Part shown: one piece after another, positions 9,412-18,567 of the stretch
Layout: each line of letters starts with the position of its first letter
How positions within the stretch are numbered: position 1 is the stretch's first letter
Origin: Bradyrhizobiaceae bacterium
GTDB lineage: Bacteria > Pseudomonadota > Alphaproteobacteria > Rhizobiales > Xanthobacteraceae
Direction: 5' to 3'
Length of the DNA stretch: 64,000 nucleotides
NCBI GenBank assembly: GCA_003963145.1
Contig: RXJJ01000005.1
Location: 38,799 to 102,798 of the forward strand
Program-made: the position numbers and the translations under genes
The notes under the pieces: generated by a model
What the model was told of the DNA's origin: nothing
The model's database searches: none
Seen by the model: the letters and a program-made list of their open reading frames with translations, nothing else

Positions 9412-10266
9412 CTACCGCGCTGCTTTCGGCTTTACGCCATAAGTGTGCTCGGGTGCCGGAAATGCGCGGGCGCGCACCTCTTTGGCATAGTCCTGAATCG
9501 CCGCTTCGATGCCAGGGCCGAGATTACCGTAGCGCTTGACGAATTTAGGCACCCAGGGCGACAGGCCGAGCATGTCTTCAAGCACCAGCACTTGTCCGTC
9601 GCAGGCAACGCTGGCGCCGATACCAATGGTCGGGATCGGAATGATTTCGGTGAGCCGCCGCGCCAAAGGCTCGGCCACGGCCTCGACCACCACCGAAAAC
9701 GCGCCGGCCTGGGCGACAGCGACTGCATCGTCCTGAATGGGTCCACCGCCATTGCCGCCCTCGCCAAGCTTGAGCGCCTCCTCGCGGCCCTGTGACCTGA
9801 AGCCACCGAGTGTGTTGATCGATTGCGGTGTGAGGCCGATATGCGCCATGACGGGGATGCCGCGCGTTGCCAGAAATTCGATGGTCTCCGCCATCCGCAC
9901 GCCGCCTTCCAGCTTCACCGCGCCGCAATGGGTTTCTTTCAGGATGCGCACGGCGGAATGAAACGCCTGCTCCTTGGAGGCCTCATACGATCCGAAGGGC
10001 ATGTCCACCACGACCAGCGCCTGTTTCGAGCCGCGCATCACCGCGCGGCCCTGCAGGATCATCATGTCCAGCGTCACCGGCACGGTGGTCTCGAAACCGT
10101 GCATCACGTTGCCGAGCGAATCCCCGACCAGAATGACATCGCAATATTTATCGACCAGAGCGGCCGTATGCGCGTGATAGGAGGTCAGCATCACGATCGG
10201 CTCACCGCCCTTGCGCGCCAGAATATCAGGCGCTGTCTTGCGCTTGGTGCCGGACTGAATGGACAT
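9412..10266 (-). CDS. panB: 3-methyl-2-oxobutanoate hydroxymethyltransferase
   Basis: Product of 284 aa catalysing methylene-tetrahydrofolate-dependent hydroxymethylation of alpha-ketoisovalerate to ketopantoate, the first step of pantothenate synthesis. The family motifs are clear: [28 protein letters not shown] with the metal-binding Asp, [17 protein letters not shown], and MAHIGLTPQ. Length is typical for a decameric TIM-barrel PanB. An upstream in-frame extension is arginine-rich shadow sequence, so the ATG at [10 protein letters not shown] is used. It starts 2 bp after the NnrU-family stop, so the two are probably co-transcribed. panC is not nearby. Confidence 0.96.
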   Translation of the reverse strand: MSIQSGTKRKTAPDILARKGGEPIVMLTSYHAHTAALVDKYCDVILVGDSLGNVMHGFETTVPVTLDMMILQGRAVMRGSKQALVVVDMPFGSYEASKEQAFHSAVRILKETHCGAVKLEGGVRMAETIEFLATRGIPVMAHIGLTPQSINTLGGFRSQGREEALKLGEGGNGGGPIQDDAVAVAQAGAFSVVVEAVAEPLARRLTEIIPIPTIGIGASVACDGQVLVLEDMLGLSPWVPKFVKRYGNLGPGIEAAIQDYAKEVRARAFPAPEHTYGVKPKAAR

Positions 10267-10268
10267 GA

Positions 10269-10853
10269 TCAAACTCCGACGACGGGAACGCCGATAACCA
10301 GCGGATGAAAGACGAAGGCCAGCGCGAGATAGGCGACGATGCCGACGCCAACCGCAATGGCATCGTTGCCAAGACCGCCGACCGGGATCGGTACATTCCC
10401 CGGCTCGTCGCGATGTTTCAGCGCGATGCGATCGTAGACCGCCCAGGCCAGCACCGAGCCGAACAGAATCATCGAGCCCAGATCGCCATTGGCAAGCAGG
10501 TGCGCCACGGCCCACAACTTAACACCGGCAAGCATCGGATGTTTCAGCCGGGCGTAAATCCGCCCGCGAATATACGCGGCCACGATCAGGATGACGGATG
10601 GCAGCATCAGCGCCAGAGTGATGTGGCGGAATGCCGCCGGCGGATGCCAGACGTCGGTCCACTCGGTCGCGCGATAGAGGCTGTAGCCCTTCGCAATCAG
10701 CACAATGCCGGCAATCGAGACAAGGCTGAAAAGCGCCTTGTAGCTCCCCTCACCCAAGCGTTCGAACAGCGCAGCGCGCAGATCGCGCTTCGTGGTGAGA
10801 ACATGGATGCCGATAAACAGTACCAGTCCCAGAATGAGAAGCAGAAATCCCAT
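10269..10853 (-). CDS. NnrU family membrane protein
   Basis: Product of 194 aa with about five or six hydrophobic segments: [19 protein letters not shown] at the N terminus, then segments near 45-60, 80-100, 112-140 and a C-terminal pair. The motifs [21 protein letters not shown] and [21 protein letters not shown] are characteristic of the NnrU family, first noted near nitrite/nitric-oxide reductase genes of rhizobia and distantly related to isoprenylcysteine-methyltransferase-like membrane enzymes. There are no denitrification genes here, so a link to nitrogen oxides is not supported locally. It overlaps operonically with panB (2 bp gap). Confidence 0.85.
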   Translation of the reverse strand: MGFLLLILGLVLFIGIHVLTTKRDLRAALFERLGEGSYKALFSLVSIAGIVLIAKGYSLYRATEWTDVWHPPAAFRHITLALMLPSVILIVAAYIRGRIYARLKHPMLAGVKLWAVAHLLANGDLGSMILFGSVLAWAVYDRIALKHRDEPGNVPIPVGGLGNDAIAVGVGIVAYLALAFVFHPLVIGVPVVGV

Positions 10854-10981
10854 ATCGATCACCCGGCAAGATGAGTGGCGTTCGGGTACCATTTTTAAGG
10901 CACGGAGCGCAATGGTGCCCGCGAATGGGCGCCGGCCCAATGCTTTATCGCGGCCGTTGCCGGACGGCGGGGCCGGCCGGA

Positions 10982-12601
10982 TTACGCGGCTTTCTTGACG
11001 TCCTTGATGTCGGTGAAAACAATGCCCGGCGAACGTTCACGGGTATAGCCAAGATAGAACTCATTCTTGGCCAGAAACACCAGATCGCCATCCACGTCCT
11101 CGGCGATGCTCGATCCGTTGGCGTTGACGAAGGTGTCGTAGACCTTGCGGTCTTCGGCGGAAAACCAGCGTGCAAGCTGAAACTCGCTGACCTCGAAATC
11201 GACCGGCAACGAATATTCAGCTTCAAGGCGCGCTTTCAGCACGTCGAGCTGAAGCTGGCCGACGACGCCTACCAGCGCCGGAGAACCGTCGCGCGGACGG
11301 AACACCTGTACCACGCCCTCCTCCGACATCTGCTGCAAGGCTTCTTTCAGCTTCTTGGCTTTCATCGCGTCGCCAAGACGGACGCGGCGAAGAATTTCGG
11401 GCGCGAAGCTCGGCACGCCGACAAAGGATATGTCCTCGCCCTCGGTCAACGTGTCCCCGATCCGCAGGGTGCCGTGATTGGGGATGCCGACCACGTCCCC
11501 GGCGAACGCCTCATCCGCGATGGCGCGATCCTGCGCGAAGAAAAACTGTGGCGAAGAAAGCGTCATGTTCTTGCCGGTGCGCACCAGCTTGGCTTTCATG
11601 CCGCGTGTCAGCTTGCCCGAACACAGCCGCGCAAACGCGATGCGGTCGCGATGGTTGGGATCCATGTTCGCCTGGATCTTGAATACGAACGCGCTCATCT
11701 TGGAGTCGGAGGCTTCGACCCTGCGAACATTCGAATCCTGGGCCCGCGGCGGAGGTGCGTAACGGCCAAGTCCTTCCAGCAAATCGCCGACGCCGAAATT
11801 GCGCAGCGCGCTACCGAAGAACACCGGCGTCAGGTGCCCTTCCCGAAACGAGTCGATATCGAACGGCTTGCAGGCCTCCGACACCAGCGCGAGTTCTTCC
11901 TTGATCGCATTGGCGTCGAGATTTGGATTGCGTCCGGCAAGGTCCGAAATCTCGATCTGCTCCGCCTGCCCGGTTTTTGCGCCACCGCCTTCGAGCAGCC
12001 GCACGCCGCCGGTCGCAATGTCGTAGGTGCCCAGAAAATCCCGTCCGCGCCCGACCGGCCATGTCATCGGCGTGGTGTCGAGCGCCAGCGTCTTTTCGAT
12101 CTCATCCATCAGATCGAACGGGTCGCGGCTTTCGCGGTCCATCTTGTTGATGAAGGTGATGATCGGAATGTCGCGCAGCCGGCAAACCTCGAACAGCTTG
12201 CGGGTGCGGTCTTCGATGCCCTTCGCTGCGTCGATCACCATCACTGCGGAGTCGACCGCCGTCAGCGTGCGATAGGTATCTTCCGAAAAATCCTCATGGC
12301 CCGGCGTGTCGAGCAAGTTGAAAACGAGATTTTCGAACTCGAAGGTCATCACCGACGTGACGACGGAAATACCGCGGTCGCGCTCGATTTTCATCCAGTC
12401 GGAGCGCGTGTTGCGGCGCTCGCCCTTGGCCTTGACCTGTCCGGCGAGATTGATCGCGCCGCCAAACAGCAGCAGCTTTTCGGTCAGCGTGGTCTTGCCG
12501 GCGTCGGGGTGAGAGATGATCGCAAACGTCCTGCGCCGCGCCACCTCATTGGCAAGCGGCGAGACCGGCGGAGAATCGGCGGCGACAGCGGCATCGGACA
12601 T
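10982..12601 (-). CDS. prfC: Peptide chain release factor 3
   Basis: Translational GTPase of 539 aa that recycles class I release factors. The G1 loop SHPDAGKTTL is near residues 30-39, then RGISVVTSVM (switch I/G2), DTPGHEDFSEDTYR (G3) and NKMDRESRDPF (G4), followed by domain II and the RF3-specific C-terminal domain (FQVxRF-like). The ATG of MSDAAVAADS is chosen because the upstream extension is low-complexity shadow sequence. It lies downstream of livM on the same strand, but a strong hairpin separates the two, so it is probably transcribed on its own. Confidence 0.95.
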   Translation of the reverse strand: MSDAAVAADSPPVSPLANEVARRRTFAIISHPDAGKTTLTEKLLLFGGAINLAGQVKAKGERRNTRSDWMKIERDRGISVVTSVMTFEFENLVFNLLDTPGHEDFSEDTYRTLTAVDSAVMVIDAAKGIEDRTRKLFEVCRLRDIPIITFINKMDRESRDPFDLMDEIEKTLALDTTPMTWPVGRGRDFLGTYDIATGGVRLLEGGGAKTGQAEQIEISDLAGRNPNLDANAIKEELALVSEACKPFDIDSFREGHLTPVFFGSALRNFGVGDLLEGLGRYAPPPRAQDSNVRRVEASDSKMSAFVFKIQANMDPNHRDRIAFARLCSGKLTRGMKAKLVRTGKNMTLSSPQFFFAQDRAIADEAFAGDVVGIPNHGTLRIGDTLTEGEDISFVGVPSFAPEILRRVRLGDAMKAKKLKEALQQMSEEGVVQVFRPRDGSPALVGVVGQLQLDVLKARLEAEYSLPVDFEVSEFQLARWFSAEDRKVYDTFVNANGSSIAEDVDGDLVFLAKNEFYLGYTRERSPGIVFTDIKDVKKAA

Positions 12602-12643
12602 GATCGCCAGCGTGTGGCAGGGAAACGCGGCAGGATCAAGGGG

Positions 12644-12677
12644 ATTTGAAACGGGCGCTAAAGCGACCGTTTCAAAT
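12644..12677 (-). terminator. long hairpin covering the livM stop codon
   Basis: Perfect 11-bp arms ATTTGAAACGG/CCGTTTCAAAT, one mismatch, then CGCT/AGCG with an AA loop. The livM stop codon lies within the stem. There is no long T-tract, so it may act as a weak terminator and mRNA 3' end protector for the liv operon. Confidence 0.6.
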
Positions 12678-13626
12678 AATGGGCAATTTCGCCGATGATC
12701 CCGCGCCGGAACGTCAACACGCAGATCACGAAAATGGCGCCCTGAATCACCGTCACCCACTGGCCGAAACCGGCGAGATATTGCTGCATGGCGATGATGA
12801 CGAAGGCGCCCACCACCGGGCCGAACGAGGTGCCAAGACCTCCGACCAGCGTCATCAGCACCACCTCGCCCGACATCGTCCAATGCACGTCGGTCAGCGA
12901 AGCGTTTTGCGCGACGAACACCTTCACCGCACCGGCAACGCCAGCGAGGGTTCCCGACAGGATAAAGGCAAGCAGCTTGTACTGATCGGTCTTGTAGCCC
13001 AGCGAGATCGCGCGCGGCTCGTTTTCACGGATGGATTTAAGCACCTCGCCAAACGGCGAGTTCACGATCCGGTAGATCAGCAGGAACGAGAGCAGGAACA
13101 CCGCCAGCACGACGTAGTAAAGCGTGTTGGTGTTGGACAGATCGAGCACGCCGAACATCTTGCCCTGCGGCACGCCCTGAATGCCGTCCTCGCCATGGGT
13201 AAACGGCGTTTGCAGATAGACGAAGTACAATAGCTGCGACAGCGCCAGCGTGATCATCGAAAAATAGATGCCTTGACGCCGGATCGCGATCAGGCCGGTG
13301 ACGACGCTGAGCGCGAAGGCGGCTACCACGCCGGCGACGATGCCAAGCTCGGGCGGCAGGCCCCATACCTTGAGCGCGTGAGCCGAAACATAGCCGGCCG
13401 TGCCGAGAAACATCGCGTGGCCGAACGAAAGCAGGCCGCTGTATCCGATCAGAAGATTAAACGCGCAGGCGAACAGCGCAAAGCACAGCGCCTGCATCAC
13501 GAAGTAAGGGTAAAGCCCGGTCAGCGGCACAAGAGCCAGCGCCACGGCCATCACGACGAATACAATCATTTCGTCGCTGGTCGAGCCTTCCTTGGTGGGC
13601 ACGGCGTTGTCGGTGATGTTGCTCAT
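12658..13626 (-). CDS. livM: Branched-chain amino-acid ABC transporter permease LivM
   Basis: Product of 322 aa with eight to ten membrane segments and the family signature FNLLIGYSGLLSFGHAMFLG followed by the cytoplasmic coupling stretch with EVLKSIRENEPRAISLGY. It is the second permease of a HAAT-type importer. The N terminus carries a short hydrophilic segment before the first helix. It starts 1 bp after the livH stop and closes the operon livG-livF-livK-livH-livM; a hairpin overlaps its stop codon. Confidence 0.94.
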   Translation of the reverse strand: MSNITDNAVPTKEGSTSDEMIVFVVMAVALALVPLTGLYPYFVMQALCFALFACAFNLLIGYSGLLSFGHAMFLGTAGYVSAHALKVWGLPPELGIVAGVVAAFALSVVTGLIAIRRQGIYFSMITLALSQLLYFVYLQTPFTHGEDGIQGVPQGKMFGVLDLSNTNTLYYVVLAVFLLSFLLIYRIVNSPFGEVLKSIRENEPRAISLGYKTDQYKLLAFILSGTLAGVAGAVKVFVAQNASLTDVHWTMSGEVVLMTLVGGLGTSFGPVVGAFVIIAMQQYLAGFGQWVTVIQGAIFVICVLTFRRGIIGEIAHYLKRSL

Positions 13627-13627
13627 A

Positions 13628-14491
13628 TCAGTGGGCCCGCCCTGTCAATCCTGTCGGCTTCACAAGCAGCACAAGCACCATCAAAACGAAAACGACAGTG
13701 TTGGAAGCTTCCGGATAAAAATACTTCGTCAGACCTTCGATCAACCCGAGCGCGAAGCCGGTGATAATCGATCCCATGATCGATCCCATGCCGCCGATCA
13801 CAACCACGGCGAACACAACGATAATCAGATCGGCGCCCATCAAGGGACGAACCTGATTGATCGGCGCCGACAGCACACCGGCCAGAGCGGCGAGCCCCAC
13901 GCCAAGACCATAGGTCAGCGTGATCATGCGCGGCACGTTGATGCCGAAGGCGCGCACCAGCGTGGGATTTTCGGTGGCGGCGCGCAGATAGGCCCCTAGC
14001 CGCGTTTTCTCGATCAGGAACCAGGTGGCGAGACAGACAACCAGCGAGAAGATCACGACCCAGCCGCGATAGATCGGCAGGTACATGAAGCCAAGATTGA
14101 CGCCGCCCTGCAACTGGCTCGGAATGGCATAAGGCAGACCGGACGATCCGAAATAATTCTGGAAGACCCCCTGAATGATCAGCGCAAGACCGAAGGTCAG
14201 CAGCAAGCCATACAGGTGATCGAGACCCGCGATCCGCTGCAGCATGGTTCGCTCAAGAACGATCCCGAAGAATCCGACGATCAAAGGCGCGAGGATCAGC
14301 GCCCACCAGTAATTCAGTCCGGAATATTCCAGCAGGAAATACGCGACGAACGCGCCCATCATATAAAGCGCGCCATGCGCGAAATTGATGATGTTGAGCA
14401 TTCCGAAAATCACGGCAAGGCCAAGACTGAGCAGCGCGTAAAACGAGCCGTTGATCAGTCCGACAAGAAGCTGGGCGTACAGGGCCTGCAT
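13628..14491 (-). CDS. livH: Branched-chain amino-acid ABC transporter permease LivH
   Basis: Product of 287 aa, strongly hydrophobic, with the LivH signature GLINGSFYALLSLGLAVIFG at the N terminus, IINFAHGALYMMGAF and the coupling motif around LRAATENPTLVRAFGINV. It pairs with LivM to form the membrane channel. A longer start 19 codons upstream would add a basic leader absent from the family, so the ATG at MQALYAQLL is used. A GC-rich hairpin lies between the livK stop and this gene, which could lower expression of the permeases relative to the binding protein. Confidence 0.94.
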   Translation of the reverse strand: MQALYAQLLVGLINGSFYALLSLGLAVIFGMLNIINFAHGALYMMGAFVAYFLLEYSGLNYWWALILAPLIVGFFGIVLERTMLQRIAGLDHLYGLLLTFGLALIIQGVFQNYFGSSGLPYAIPSQLQGGVNLGFMYLPIYRGWVVIFSLVVCLATWFLIEKTRLGAYLRAATENPTLVRAFGINVPRMITLTYGLGVGLAALAGVLSAPINQVRPLMGADLIIVVFAVVVIGGMGSIMGSIITGFALGLIEGLTKYFYPEASNTVVFVLMVLVLLVKPTGLTGRAH

Positions 14492-14527
14492 CGCGGGTGT
14501 ATCTTTCGTTCGAACCTGACGGAACGG

Positions 14528-14554
14528 GGCCCGGCGGCGGACCGCCACCGGGCC
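14528..14554 (-). terminator. attenuating hairpin between livK and livH
   Basis: Arms GGCCCGG/CCGGGCC with an internal CGG-rich loop that can pair further (GGCGG/CCGCC). It lies 10 bp after the livK stop and 36 bp before livH, with no T-run. Position and strength fit an mRNA-stabilising or partially terminating hairpin that favours the binding-protein message. Confidence 0.55.
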
Positions 14555-14564
14555 TCTGTCGTGT

Positions 14565-15785
14565 TTACTTCTTCAACAGCGGACAGGTGCTCTTGTCGAG
14601 CGGCGTGAATGCCTGGTCCGCAGGGATTGTTGAAACAAGATTGTAGTAGTCCCACGGCCCCTTCGACTCGGAAGGCTTCTTGACCTCGAACAGATAGGCC
14701 GGGTGGATTTTGCGGCCGTTGGGCTGGATCGTGCCCTTGCCGAACAGCGGATCGTCGGTCGGCAGCGCCTTCATGGCTTCCACGATTTTCGCGCCATCAT
14801 GCGAATTACCGCCAGCTGCGGCGAGAACCTTCAGATAATGGCTCACACCAGAATAAACGCCGGCATGCACCATGGTCGGGACAGCCTTATTTTTCGAGCG
14901 CTCGGAGAAGCGCTTGCTGAATGCGCGGGTGCCGTCATTCAGATCCCAGTAAAAAGTCTCCGTAAAGTTCAGACCCTGCGCGGTTTTCAGGCCGAGCGAG
15001 TGAACGTCGGTGATGAAGGTCAGCAGCGCAGCAAGCTTCTGGCCGCCGCTTGTGATTCCAAATTCGGCCGCCTGCTTGACCGCATTGGAGGTGTCGCCGC
15101 CCGCATTGGCAAGACCAATGATCTTCGCTTTGGAAGCCTGCGCCTGAAGCAGGAACGAGGAGAAGTCGGACGTATTCAGCGGATGCTTGACGCTGCCAAG
15201 CACCTTGCCGCCCGCCGCGGTCACGACTGCGGTGGTGTCGCGCTCGAGCGCGGCGCCGAAGGCATAATCGGCTGTAAGAAAGAACCATGTGTCACCGCCC
15301 TGCTTCACCAGCGCGCCGCCGGTGCCGTGAGCGAGATTATAGGTGTCGTAGGTCCAGTGAATAGTGTTCGGCGTGCATTGCGCGTTGGTCAGGTCGGAAG
15401 AGCCCGCGCCGGAATTGATGAAGATGCCGTTCTTTTCCTTCGTCACGTTGCTGACGGCAAGCGCGACGCCGGAGTTCGGCGTGTCGACAATCAGATCGAC
15501 CTTATCGACGTCGTACCACTGACGGGCGATGTTGGCACCCACGTCCGGCTTGTTGAGATGATCGCCGGAGATGATATCGATCTTCCAGCCTTTTGCCGTG
15601 AGACCCGAATCCTCGACCGCCATCTGCGCGGCCAGCACGGAGCCTGCGCCGCCAAGGTCGGAATAAAGGCCCGACATATCGCTAAGCACGCCGATCTTGA
15701 CGTTCTTGTCATCCGCCGAGGCGCCGGCGCTTGCGCCGAAGACCATCGCTGCGCCGAGCATCAAAGCCGCTATCTTGTGTTTCAT
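14565..15785 (-). CDS. livK: Branched-chain amino-acid ABC transporter substrate-binding protein
   Basis: Product of 406 aa with a Sec signal peptide (cleavage after about residue 24, ASAGASA), then the Peripla_BP_6 fold beginning KIGVLSDMSGLYSDLGG. Two cysteines (ANAQC, STCPLLKK at the C terminus) may form a disulfide. It binds the ligand in the periplasm for LivHM-GF; the actual ligand may be a branched-chain amino acid or another small amide or aromatic acid, as such proteins are diverse in this family. A second, unlinked paralogue lies at 34432-35634 and shares stretches such as HPLNTSDFSSFLLQAQ. Confidence 0.9.
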   Translation of the reverse strand: MKHKIAALMLGAAMVFGASAGASADDKNVKIGVLSDMSGLYSDLGGAGSVLAAQMAVEDSGLTAKGWKIDIISGDHLNKPDVGANIARQWYDVDKVDLIVDTPNSGVALAVSNVTKEKNGIFINSGAGSSDLTNAQCTPNTIHWTYDTYNLAHGTGGALVKQGGDTWFFLTADYAFGAALERDTTAVVTAAGGKVLGSVKHPLNTSDFSSFLLQAQASKAKIIGLANAGGDTSNAVKQAAEFGITSGGQKLAALLTFITDVHSLGLKTAQGLNFTETFYWDLNDGTRAFSKRFSERSKNKAVPTMVHAGVYSGVSHYLKVLAAAGGNSHDGAKIVEAMKALPTDDPLFGKGTIQPNGRKIHPAYLFEVKKPSESKGPWDYYNLVSTIPADQAFTPLDKSTCPLLKK

Positions 15786-15812
15786 TGTCCCTCTCCAATT
15801 TTGCCGTAAAAT

Positions 15813-16526
15813 TCAGACGCCGAGATATTGGTGCAATTTTTCCATGTTGGCCTGAATATCCGAAATTCCGAACGCGTCGATGACCTTGCCATGTTCAACG
15901 ACGTAGAAACGGTCTGCCACGGTCGAGGCAAACCGGAAATTCTGCTCCACCAGAAGAATTGTGAATCCTTCCGCCTTCAGACGCGAAATCATGCGGCCGA
16001 TCTGCTGGATGATGACCGGCGCCAGACCTTCGGTCGGCTCGTCGAGCATCAGAAAACGCGATCCGGTCCGCAGAATGCGTGCAATCGCCAGCATTTGCTG
16101 CTCGCCGCCCGACAGCTTCGTGCCCTGGCTGGTCAGACGCTCCTTCAGGTTTGGAAAGAGGTCGAAAATCTGTTCGAGTGGCATGCCGCCGCCGCGGATG
16201 ACCGGCGGCAGCATCAGATTTTCCTTGACGTCGAGGCTGGAAAAAATTCCGCGTTCTTCCGGGCAGAACGCAACGCCGAGCCGCGCGATCTTGTCCGACG
16301 GCAGGCGGATCATTTCCTTGCCCTCAAAATCGACCGAGCCCTTGCGCTTGCCGATAATGCCCATGATCGATTTCAGCGTGGTCGACTTGCCGGCGCCATT
16401 GCGGCCGAGCAGCGTGACGACCTCTCCGGGACGCACGTCGAAATTCATCCCGTGCAGGATGTGCGACTCGCCATACCAGGCTTCGAGATTCTTGACAGCC
16501 AGAACCGGCGTCGTCGCGTCATTCAT
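15813..16526 (-). CDS. livF: Branched-chain amino-acid ABC transporter ATPase LivF
   Basis: Product of 237 aa, Walker A GRNGAGKST at 41-49, signature LSGGEQQMLAIARIL, Walker B FLMLDEPTEGL and the switch His in the LLVEQN region, all as in LivF. It energises import with LivG. The ATG at MNDATTPVL overlaps the livG stop by 8 bp, which suggests translational coupling; longer starts would lie inside livG. Confidence 0.94.
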   Translation of the reverse strand: MNDATTPVLAVKNLEAWYGESHILHGMNFDVRPGEVVTLLGRNGAGKSTTLKSIMGIIGKRKGSVDFEGKEMIRLPSDKIARLGVAFCPEERGIFSSLDVKENLMLPPVIRGGGMPLEQIFDLFPNLKERLTSQGTKLSGGEQQMLAIARILRTGSRFLMLDEPTEGLAPVIIQQIGRMISRLKAEGFTILLVEQNFRFASTVADRFYVVEHGKVIDAFGISDIQANMEKLHQYLGV

Positions 16527-17331
16527 GACCGGCTCCAAGATAGGCTTCCTTGACACGATCGTCCTGCGACAACGAGGCGTAATCGCCTTCTGCAAGAACG
16601 CGGCCGCGCGTCAGAACCGTAATTTTGTCAGACAGGTTCGACACCACACTGAGATTGTGCTCAACCATCAAGATCGTGTGCTTGGCGGAAATGCGCTTGA
16701 TCAGCGCTGCGATCTTGTCGATGTCCTCATGCCCCATCCCGGCCATCGGCTCGTCGAGCAACATCATGTCGGGATCCAGCGCCATCGTGGTGGCAATTTC
16801 CAGCGCACGCTTGCGGCCATAGGGCATTTCGACCGCCGGGGTCTTGGCAAAATCGCTGAGGCCGACATCGGCGAGCAGCTCGTACGCGCGAGTGTTGAAA
16901 TGGTTGAGAACGGATTTCGACCTCCAGAAGTCGAACGAACTGCCGTGCTGGCGCTGCAAGGCGACGCGGACATTCTCCAGCGCGGTAAGATGAGGAAACA
17001 CTGCCGAAATCTGAAACGAACGCACGAGGCCCAGACGCGCCACATCGGCAGGTTTCGTCGCCGTGATGTCGCGGCCGTTATAGGAAATCTTACCCCGCGA
17101 GGGCGTGAGAAACTTGGTGAGCAAATTGAAGCATGTCGTCTTGCCGGCGCCGTTGGGGCCGATCAGCGCATGGATTGTGCCACGGCGAATTTGCAGGTTG
17201 ACGTCGTTCACGGCGATGAAGCCGGCGAACTCTTTGGTCAGGCCCTGCGTTTCAAGAATGAAGTCATCGACCGGCAAATGAATATCCTCAACTTCGCAAC
17301 GCAACAGGGTAGCCGGCGTCACTTTTAGCAT
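16519..17331 (-). CDS. livG: Branched-chain amino-acid ABC transporter ATPase LivG
   Basis: Product of 270 aa with Walker A GPNGAGKTT at 58-66, a LivG-specific insert region with PHLTALENVRVALQ, Walker B MMLLDEPMAGM and the HNLSVVSNLSDKITVL C-terminal part. The usual ABC signature is altered: MPYGRKRALEIATTM replaces LSGGQ, which is normal for LivG. The start at MLKVTPATLL gives a leader of about 25 residues before the ABC domain; a shorter start is not available as ATG. First gene of the liv operon, with about 240 bp of non-coding DNA upstream. Confidence 0.93.
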   Translation of the reverse strand: MLKVTPATLLRCEVEDIHLPVDDFILETQGLTKEFAGFIAVNDVNLQIRRGTIHALIGPNGAGKTTCFNLLTKFLTPSRGKISYNGRDITATKPADVARLGLVRSFQISAVFPHLTALENVRVALQRQHGSSFDFWRSKSVLNHFNTRAYELLADVGLSDFAKTPAVEMPYGRKRALEIATTMALDPDMMLLDEPMAGMGHEDIDKIAALIKRISAKHTILMVEHNLSVVSNLSDKITVLTRGRVLAEGDYASLSQDDRVKEAYLGAGHE

Positions 17332-17571
17332 CGGGTCAGGCGCGCGAATATGATGCGAATTGCTGGATTTATGCAAGACGCCTGCACGCTTGCGCCTGCG
17401 ACATTCGGCTAAGTGACATCGGGCAACGAGTCGATGGCACACCATTTTGTTTGCAGTGCAGCACAACCGCGCGAGGCATATGGAAAGATATTCTCGTGTG
17501 CCAAAGCCGCCTGAACTTCACCTCCCGCGTCCAGATACCCAAACATAAGGATTGAATTTCGAGGACATCAA

Positions 17572-18017
17572 ATGCCCGTCGAGAAACAGATCCAGCCAGA
17601 TCATGCGCCAGCTTTTACAAGCACCAATGCCGAAGCCATTCGTTCGATCATGCATCGCAGTCTGCTGAAGCAATGGCTACGTCTTTATGACAGCCGCAAA
17701 TCGCCACCGAAATTTAGCGACTACCAGGCGGGACTATCTGGAAGAAGCCGGGAACATCCCGCTACACTGTTATCCATACCGGCGACGTTCATGGCCGCAG
17801 CGCGGATTTCGAGCACCTGCTGCTACCATTTGAAGACGAAGGCGTGGTCAACAGGATCATCGCCCGGGTCGAGATCATCAGTCAGGAGGGTCGGTTCGAG
17901 ATCAAGGATTTGATGCGTGCTGCCGACAATCTGCGGATTAACAGGCTCAGCGCCGTCATCGACCGCGATCTGGTCTACAAGCCCCCGGCCGCTCGCAAAG
18001 GACGCGATCGAGTTTGA
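17572..18017 (+). pseudogene. Broken PAS-type protein gene (frameshift plus internal deletion)
   Basis: The first part, from ATG 17572 with a GAGGA site 6 bases upstream, reads sensibly to about SPPKFSDYQ (residue 50). The reading frame then turns to arginine/serine-rich nonsense, while the +2 frame from 17763 to a TGA at 18015-18017 encodes YTVIHTGDVHGRSADFEHL and continues to an end like EIKDLMRAADNLRINRLSAV. Both halves look like the N and C termini of one family of roughly 170-190 aa PAS-related proteins frequent in Bradyrhizobiaceae. The middle is missing, so the gene is inactive. Confidence 0.72.
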
Positions 18018-18053
18018 TTGACCAGTCCATCTGCCTGTCGCCGACGATGCAGG

Positions 18054-18410
18054 CTAGCGCCGCTTGCCAACTTCCTTCTCATAGATCTCCGGCTTGAACC
18101 CGACGACAAGCTTGCCGCCAAGATCAAGGACCGGGCGCTTGATCATGGATGGCTGCGCCAGCATCAGCGAGAGAGCCTTTTTCTCAGTCAGATTTGCCTT
18201 GTCGGCATCTGGCAGCTTGCGAAACGTTGTACCCGCTTTGTTAAGCAGCGTTTCCCAGCCAACATCCTTGCTCCAGCGCACCAGCTGTTCCTTGCCGATG
18301 CCGGCCGTCTTATAGTCGTGAAAATCGTACGCGATGCGATGTGCGTCGAGCCACGCCCTCGCCTTTTTCATCGTATCGCAGTTCTTGATGCCGTAGATGG
18401 TGATGGACAT
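18054..18410 (-). CDS. ArsC/Spx family thioredoxin-fold reductase (YffB-like)
   Basis: Product of 118 aa with a single active-site cysteine, Cys11 in IKNCDTMKKA, and the ArsC-type motifs FHDYKTAGI, LLNKAGTTFRKLPD and IKRPVLDLGGKLVVGF with the conserved Arg-Pro. It belongs to the glutaredoxin-like ArsC/YffB group. The spacing NCDTMKKARAWL resembles YffB, which is thought to be a glutathione-dependent thiol reductase, rather than a true arsenate reductase; no ars genes are near. It is flanked by two gene remnants. Confidence 0.85.
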   Translation of the reverse strand: MSITIYGIKNCDTMKKARAWLDAHRIAYDFHDYKTAGIGKEQLVRWSKDVGWETLLNKAGTTFRKLPDADKANLTEKKALSLMLAQPSMIKRPVLDLGGKLVVGFKPEIYEKEVGKRR

Positions 18411-18424
18411 CGCGTGTTTTACCC

Positions 18425-18498
18425 GGTGGACGTAAGATATAAAACCTGCCGATCATCGTATTGATCTGCTCCGGCACTTCAAGCTGACAGAAGTGGCC
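18425..18498 (-). pseudogene. Remnant of an alpha/beta-hydrolase C terminus
   Basis: The minus strand reads GHFCQLEVPEQINTMIGRF, which is the typical catalytic-His tail (GHxxQLExPxxVNxxIxxFL) of alpha/beta-fold hydrolases. In the same frame a stop codon lies three codons upstream of the GHF motif, so only about 25 codons survive. The remnant sits between the ArsC-like and Lin0512 genes. Boundaries are approximate. Confidence 0.6.
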
Positions 18499-18567
18499 CG
18501 GCGGTCACCGCCGTCTTTCATCTCGAAATGAAGAGAGGGTCTCGTCCCGCCGCAAAAATGGCATGCA

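Noticed and set aside
10871..12649. 592-codon open frame on the plus strand
   Set aside because: Fully antisense to prfC, rich in Arg/His/Gln with no family resemblance; a shadow caused by high GC.
18054..18410. True arsenate reductase
   Set aside because: Motifs fit the YffB/Spx-like branch and there are no ars neighbours.
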